From NCBI GenBank assembly GCA_933228675.1, contig OW121743.1:60338639-60402638 (forward strand): a stretch of DNA of 64,000 bases, read 5' to 3'. How positions within the stretch are numbered: position 1 is the first letter of the stretch; the number at the start of each line of letters is the position of its first letter. Origin of the DNA: Stomorhina lunata (taxonomy: Eukaryota; Arthropoda; Insecta; Diptera; Rhiniidae). The notes below the pieces were generated by a model, which did not search any database, was not told where the DNA came from, and worked only from the letters and a program-made list of their open reading frames with translations. Shown one piece after another: positions 57,829 to 64,000 of the stretch. The translations under genes and the position numbers were made by a program.

Positions 57829-57971
57829 TTTCGATTTTTTTTTTGTTATTTTTTTTGCAAGATTTCGTTTCTTTAAAAAATTTTTCAAATTTTCCGGTTT
57901 AATTCGTTTTCACTAATTAACTCGTCGAATAAGTTTAAGGAACTATTTGATTTTTCTATAAGTTTTTGCGG

Positions 57972-57979
57972 TTTATATA
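57972..57979 (-). promoter_or_regulatory. TATA box of TsetseEP gene C
   Basis: TTTATATA on the + strand reads TATATAAA on the coding strand, 144 bp before the chosen ATG. This leaves room for a leader of about 115 nt. Confidence 0.5.
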
Positions 57980-58344
57980 GGTTATTATGGCAAAGATATA
58001 TTTTTTTGCTTTTAATCGAAAACGTCAAAGAATAAATCTTTATTGGACCTAATAAAAGATATCATACCATTTTCGTGTGTACATAAGTTTTTTTTTAACT
58101 ATTTAGAAATAGTCATTCTTTTTAAATGGGCTATTAAAGAAGAAATTTTTACAGTTATTAAGAATTGATAGCAAATATTATTATTATGGCTTTATTTATA
58201 GTCGGGGGGTGGTTCCTATAGAAAGTAGTTAAATTTTTGAAAAGCAGTATCAAAATTAGCCTGAATTTTTGTAAACAAAAAGTTTCTATATAAAATCTAT
58301 TCCATTCAATATATACATACATTATTTTACTTTTATACGAATTT
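57980..58344. other. Upstream flank of gene C, no gene seen
   Basis: AT-rich unique sequence between the gene C promoter and the 29-bp satellite. It may hold regulatory sites, but none is recognisable. Confidence 0.5.
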
Positions 58345-61300
58345 TTTTTTTTAAATTTACTTTTTATAGGAAATTTTTCAAAAATTTACTTTTTATAGGA
58401 AATTTTTCAAAAATTTACTTTTTATAGGAAATTTTTCAAAAATTTACTTTTTATAGGAAATTTTTCAAAAATTTACTTTTTATAGGAAATTTTTCAAAAA
58501 TTTACTTTTTATAGGAAATTTTTCAAAAATTTACTTTTTATAAGAAATTTTTCAAAAATTTACTTTTTATAGGAAATTTTTCAAAAATTTACTTTTTATA
58601 GGAAATTTTTCAATAAATTACTTTTTATAGGAAATTTTTCAAAAATTTACTTTTTATAGGAAATTTTTCAAAAATTTACTTTTTATAGGAAATTTTTCAA
58701 AAATTTACTTTTTATAGGAAATTTTTCAAAAATTTACTTTTTATAGGAAATTTTTCAAAAATTTACTTTTTATAGGAAATTTTTCAAAAATTTACTTTTT
58801 ATAGGAAATTTTTCAAAAATTTACTTTTTATAGGAAATTTTTCAAAAATTTACTTTTTATAGGAAATTTTTCAAAAATTTACTTTTTATAGGTAATTTTT
58901 CAAAAATTTACTTTTTATAGGAAATTTTTCAAAAATTTACTTTTTATAGGAAATTTTTCAAAAATTTACTTTTTATAGGAAATTTTTCAAAAATTTACTT
59001 TTTATAGGAAATTTTTCAAAAATTTACTTTTTATAGGAAATTTTTCAAAAATTTACTTTTTATAGGAAATTTTTCAAAAATTTACTTTTTATAGGAAATT
59101 TTTCAAAAATTTACTTTTTATAGGAAATTTTTCAAAAATTTACTTTTTATAGGAAATTTTTCAAAAATTTACTTTTTATAGGAAATTTTTCAAAAATTTA
59201 CTTTTTATAGGAAATTTTTCAAAAATTTACTTTTTATAGGAAATTTTTCAAAAATTTACTTTTTATAGGAAATTTTTCAAAAATTTACTTTTTATAGGAA
59301 ATTTTTCAAAAATTTACTTTTTATAGGAAATTTTTCAAAAATTTACTTTTTATAGGAAATTTTTCTAAAATTCACTTTTTATAGGAAATTTTTCAAAACT
59401 TCACTTTTTATAGGAAATTTTTCAAAAATTTACTTTTTATAGGAAATTTTTCAAAAATTTACTTTTTATAGGAAATTTTTCAAAAATTTGCGTTTTATAG
59501 GAAATTTTTCAAAAATTTGCGTTTTATAGGAAATTTTTCAAAAATTTGCGTTTTATAGGAAATTTTTCAAAAATTTACTTTTTATAGGAAATTTTTCAAA
59601 AGTTTACTTTTTATAGGAAATCTTTCAAAAATTTACTTTTTATAGGAAATCTTTCAAAAATTCACTTTTTATAGGAAATCTTTCAAAAATTCACTTTTTA
59701 TAGGAAATCTTTCAAAAATTCACTTTTTATAGGAATTTTTTCTAAAATTCACTTTTTATAGGAAATTTTTCAAAACTTCACTTTTTATAGGAAATTTTTC
59801 AAAAATTTACTTTTTATAGGAAATTTTTCAAAAATTTACTTTTTATAGGAAATTTTTCAAAAATTTGCGTTTTATAGGAAATTTTTCAAAAATTTACTTT
59901 TTATAGGAAATTTTTCAAAAATTTACTTTTTATAGGAAATTTTTCAAAAATTTACTTATTATAGGAAATTTTTTAAAAATTTACTTTTTATAGGAAATTC
60001 TTTAAAAATTTACTTTTTATAGGAAAATTCTCAAAAATTTACTTTTTATAGGAAATTTCTCAAAAATTTACTTTTTATAGGAAATTTCTCAAAAATTTAC
60101 TTTTTATAGGAAACTTTTCAAAAATTTACTTTTTATAGGAAATTTTTCAAAAATTTACTTTTTATAGGAAATTTTTCAAAAATTTTCTTTTTATAAGAAA
60201 TTTTTCAAAAATTTACTTTTTATAGGAAATTTTTCAAAAATTTACTTTTTATAGGAAATTTTTCAAAAATTTGCGTTTTATAGGAAATTTTTCAAAAATT
60301 TGCGTTTTATAGGAAATTTTTCAAAAATTTGCGTTTTATAGGAAATTTTTCAAAAATTTACTTTTTATAGGAAATTTTTCAAAAGTTTACTTTTTATAGG
60401 AAATCTTTCAAAAATTTACTTTTTATAGGAAATCTTTCAAAAATTCACTTTTTATAGGAAATCTTTCAAAAATTCACTTTTTATAGGAATTTTTTCTAAA
60501 ATTCACTTTTTATAGGAAATTTTTCAAAAATTTACTTTTTATAGGAATTTTTCAAAAATTTACTTTTTATAGGAAATTTTTCAAAAATTTACTTTTAATA
60601 GGAAATTTTTCAAAAATTTACTTTTAATAGGAAATTTTTCAAAAATTTACTTTTAATAGGAAATTTTTCAAAAATTTACTTTTAATAGGAAATTTTTCAA
60701 AAATTTACTTTTTATAGGAAATTTTTCAAAAATTTACTTTTTATAGGAAATTTTTCAAAAATTTACTTTTTATAGGAAATTTTTCAAAAATTTACTTTTT
60801 ATAGGAAATTTTTCAAAATTTTACTTTTTATAGGAAATTTTTCAAAACTTTACTTTTTATAGGAAATTTTTCAAAAATTTACTTTTTATAGGAAATTTTT
60901 CAAAAATTTACTTTTTATAGGAAACTTTTCAAAAATTTACTTTTTATAGGAATTTTTTCAAAAATTTGCTTTTTATAGGAATTTTTTCAAAAATTTACTT
61001 TTTATAGGAAATTTTTCAAAAATTTACTTTTTATAGGAAATTTTTCAAAAATTTACTTTTTATAGGAAATTTTTCAAAAATTTACTTTTTAGAGGAAATT
61101 TTTCAAAAATTTACTTTTTATAGGAAATTTTTCAAAAATTTACTTTTTATAGAAAATTTTTCAAAAATTTACTTTTTATAGGAAATTTTTCAAAAATTTA
61201 CTTTTTATAGAAAATTTTTCAAAAATTTGCTTTTTGTAGGAAATTTTTCAAAAATTTACTTTTTATAGGAAATTTTTCAAAAATTTACTTTTTGTAGGAA

Positions 61301-62445
61301 ATTTTTCAAAAATTTAATTTTTATAGGAAATTTTTCAAAAATTTACTTTTTATAGGAAATTTTTCAAAAATTTACTTTTTATAGGAAATTTTTCAAAAAT
61401 TTACTTTTTATAGGAAATTTTTCAAAAATTTACTTTTTATAGGAAATTTTTCAAAAATTTACTTTTTATAGGAAATTTTTCAAACATTTACTTTTTATAG
61501 GAAATTTTTCAAAAAATTTTTTTTATAGGAAATTTTTCAAAAATCTACCTTTTATAGGAAATTTTTCAAAAATTTACTTTTTACAAAAAATTTTTTAAAA
61601 ATTTACTTTTTATAGGAAATTTTTTTAAAAATTTACTTTTTATAGGAAATTTTTCAAAAATTTACTTTTTATAGGAAATTTTTCAAAAATTTACTTTTTA
61701 TAGGAAATTTTTCAAAAATTTACTTTTTCAAAAATTTACTTTTTATAGGAAATTTCTCAAAAATTTACTTTTTATAGGAAATTTCTCAAAAATTTACTTT
61801 TTATACGAAACTTTTCAAAAATTTACTTTTTATAGGAAATTTTTCAAAAATTTACTTTTTATAGGAAATTTTTCAAAAATTTTCTTTTTATAAGAAATTT
61901 TTCAAAAATTTACTTTTTATAGGAAATTTTTCAAAAATTTACTTTTTATAGGAAATTTTTCAAAAATTTACTTTTTATAGGAAATTTTTTTAAAAATTTA
62001 CTTTTTATAGGAAATTTTTCAAAAATTTACTTTTTATAGGAAATTTTTCAAAAATTTACTTTTTATAGGAAATTTTTTTTAAAAATTTACTTTTTATAGG
62101 AAATTTTTCAAAAATTTACTTTTTAAAGGAAATTTTTCAAAAATTTACTTTTTATAGGAAATTTTCCAAAAATTTACTTTTTATAGGAAATTTTTCAAAA
62201 ATTTACTTTTTATAGGAAATTTTTCAAAAATTTACTTTTTATAGGAAATTTTTCAAAAATCTACTTTTTATAGGAAATTTTTCAAAAATTTACTTTTTAT
62301 AGGAAATTTTTCAAAAATTTACTTTTTATAGGAAATTTTTCAAAAATTTACTTTTTATGGGAAATTTTTCAAAAATTTACTTTTTATGGGAAATTTTTCA
62401 AAAATTTACTTTTTATAGGATATTTTTTAAAAATTTACTAACTTT
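58345..62445. repeat. 29-bp satellite array (about 140 units)
   Basis: A 4.1-kb array of ACTTTTTATAGGAAATTTTTC plus AAAAATTT, period 29 bp. Long runs (58360-59340) are essentially identical. Variant units come in fixed order: three GCGTTTTATAGG units followed by AAAAGTTTAC and ATCTTTC units occur at 59490 and again at 60273, 783 bp (27 units) apart. Another ordered block (TTTCTC units, then a TTTTCTTTTTATAAG unit) occurs at about 60050-60200 and 61745-61900. Edges are slightly degenerate. Confidence 0.95.
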
Positions 62446-63094
62446 TGATTTCCTTCATAAAACTTTGGATATCGTAAGATTTTATTTATAAAATATTCGA
62501 TGTTTAACTTTCAATATCGAAAGTTTTTCTATTGAAAGAAAATTTTCGGATTAAAAGATTTCCTATAGAAAACATTCACTATCGAAAGCTTTTCCTATTT
62601 CTAGGGCGGCACAATCGGCCCCACCTCAGAATTAAAATCTCTTAAAACGATATATAATTGTCATTTCCCAGCCAATTTAAAGAATCATACTATATAAGAA
62701 ATTTATAGGTCAAGATCTACAAAAAGCATCGCTAAATGCATATCCTATCTCTGACTGCTTTAAAGATAAATATTCAACTACAAAAACTAAAATTTTCAAT
62801 TTTTTTTCCATGCTGCGCCTATTCCTTATAATATCTGATGTTTTATAAGTTGTGGACTTATTTTCATTTTATTTTTCCACCATCCCACTGTGCGCTGCTT
62901 ATAATATTTATTTGTACAACTTTTTTTTAACACTAATACAATTTCTTTAGTCGGTATTCTATTTTCATTGAGGTAAGAAAGAAATGGGGTGTAATAAAAT
63001 TGTCATTCCGTTCTTATCCGTCAGTTACTTTTATTATAGCGCCGAAACGAAAAGAGAGTTAGAATAACAACATTTTACAGCAGTATTTCCGATT
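62446..63094. other. Non-coding flank with dispersed repeat R4, copy 2
   Basis: At 62605-62830 it matches the R4 repeat at 43660-43900 in the same orientation. The remainder is AT-rich unique DNA. No gene seen. Confidence 0.6.
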
Positions 63095-63410
63095 TTATAA
63101 AGTTTGGCATTGAATTGGCGAAAACTGTTCATTCATTTGATTATAGCTCCCAAATAAACCCGATCCGGAAATCACTTCAATACTGATAAATAGAAGCGAA
63201 TTATAATAGATATGACAATTTAATTTGGAACAGAGAAGTACAATGCAACTATTGATCAATATATCAAATCTCATGGAAATCGGTCCACATAAAACCATAG
63301 CTCCCATACAAATCTACCTTCGGAAACCAGTTAAATGCTTATAAATATAAAATTATAGTAGATGTGATGCTTCTATGTCACATTAAACCATAGCTTTTTG
63401 TAGGTATAAT
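63095..63410 (-). mobile_element. DINE-like fragment
   Basis: Contains AAATCGGTCCACATAAAACC and CATAGCTCCCATACAAATC, phrases of the DINE-like family. It is degenerate, without ends, and no orientation can be set firmly. The 70-codon open frame across it is a by-product. Confidence 0.5.
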
Positions 63411-63416
63411 TTTACC

Positions 63417-63664
63417 AAAGACTGTATAATATTTGTATGATTATAGGGAAGTTCCATACATTGATTTTCCGTATAGGCTTTTCGATAAGTCCCATAAAAA
63501 AAGAGTCTAACGCTTTTATTTTAATTCGGAAACAATTAATGGAGACGATTTTCCACTGATAGAAAGCTAAGGCACACACACGTGCTCATGAAATGTATGT
63601 TTGTTTGTGCTTTTTTATGCTTCATCCACTTAAATTTCACTTTTCTTTATATTATAGAGTCTTG
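63417..63664. mobile_element. MITE with AAAGAC... inverted ends, copy 2
   Basis: Left end AAAGACTGTATAATATTTGT; complement of the right end AAGACTCTATAATATAAAGA. The centre has ACACACGTGCTCATGAAATG and TATGTTTGTTTGTGC, the complement of the centre of the copy at 23948-24235. About 250 bp. Confidence 0.65.
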
Positions 63665-63830
63665 GCTTGAACTTTATTGTAATAAAGGGTTTGTTCTGAA
63701 ATAGTACAATATTTTCAAAGAAAAAAGTTATTACTTTGGGCTGTGTAATGCGCAATACGAAAAATGATGCCTTAAATTTGTAAGTCAATTTGTATACGTC
63801 TTATATAGGGCTCCAATTCCTCTTACTTAC

Positions 63831-63933
63831 TTTTTTGGATCAGCTCTAGTTTTCGACGAAGTATTGTTGCTGTGCATTCATAAATAACTCGTACATTTTC
63901 GTATATAACGCCTAGTTGCAGGCGACAAAAACT
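63831..63933 (-). CDS. Possible exon of an unidentified gene at the window edge
   Basis: On the - strand the stretch is open and codon-like, reading QLGVIYENVRVIYECTATIL and RRKLELIQK, and ends at a consensus donor, GTAAGTAAG. A CTAG acceptor precedes it at 63934, but without a good pyrimidine tract. Another - strand frame upstream (to 64000) reads SVMDPVPWRPIIDSMLEFLS before a stop, so this could instead be a frameshifted gene remnant. I do not recognise the family. Confidence 0.3.
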
Positions 63934-64000
63934 CTAGCATGGAATCAATAATGGGACGCCATGGAACTGGATCCATTACCGAGAAAGGCGAATTTCTATC

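Noticed and set aside
57829..57888. Upstream ATG extending gene C by 20 residues
   Set aside because: It would put a basic, non-hydrophobic leader before a clear signal peptide. The downstream ATG matches the family layout.

Overview
The window is AT-rich, intron-bearing insect nuclear DNA. The gene content points to a higher fly: a glutaredoxin-domain cysteine-rich protein closely resembling the Drosophila one, and three secreted proteins of the dipteran TsetseEP-domain family (formerly DUF725). The repeats resemble those of calyptrate flies such as blow flies, house flies and stable flies. The exact genus is an inference I cannot test from sequence alone. Only about 3% of the window is protein coding; most of the rest is satellite arrays and mobile-element remains.

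Layout. 0-2 kb: the last two exons of a GRXCR-like gene on the + strand, with a palindromic 31-bp minisatellite in the intron before them. 2-5 kb: a second array of the same kind. 5-18 kb: AT-rich DNA, DINE/Helentron-like fragments, a third array (8.2-10.6 kb), two copies of a Helitron-like family, a TIR element, a 4-bp microsatellite and a 155-bp tandem array. 18-28 kb: DINE-like copies, a MITE, an inverted pair of 0.65-kb repeats and a complete Helitron-like copy with a long TA tract. 28.2-32 kb: TsetseEP gene A (+). 32.4-36.2 kb: a fourth array. 36.8 kb: a tRNA-derived SINE. 37.5-41.6 kb: a 4.1-kb non-autonomous Helitron filled with higher-order repeats. 41.8-43.6 kb: a Helitron-like copy holding an RTE-type LINE fragment. 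44-45.5 kb: two abutting DINE-like copies. 45.7-50.8 kb: a second copy of the gene A block, carrying TsetseEP gene B (+). 50.8-53.8 kb: a 0.7-kb higher-order repeat. 54.4-57.8 kb: TsetseEP gene C (-), whose intron is filled by a fifth array. 58.3-62.4 kb: a very regular 29-bp satellite. 62.4-64 kb: repeat fragments and a possible edge exon.

The three TsetseEP genes share a signal peptide, seven Cys at matching positions, and one phase-0 intron at the same Asp-Gly site. They differ in their tails: a Thr/Pro/Glu tail in A, no tail in B because of a premature stop, and 17 Thr-x-Ala-Pro repeats in C. They are likely secreted. In tsetse the family's founder is a midgut, immune-responsive protein.

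The most informative structure is the pair of paralogous blocks A (about 28.18-37.47 kb) and B (about 45.70-50.78 kb). Each block preserves unoccupied sites for insertions in the other. This documents a SINE, a Helitron, a DINE-like element beside a promoter, a MITE and a satellite-rich segment as later insertions or losses.
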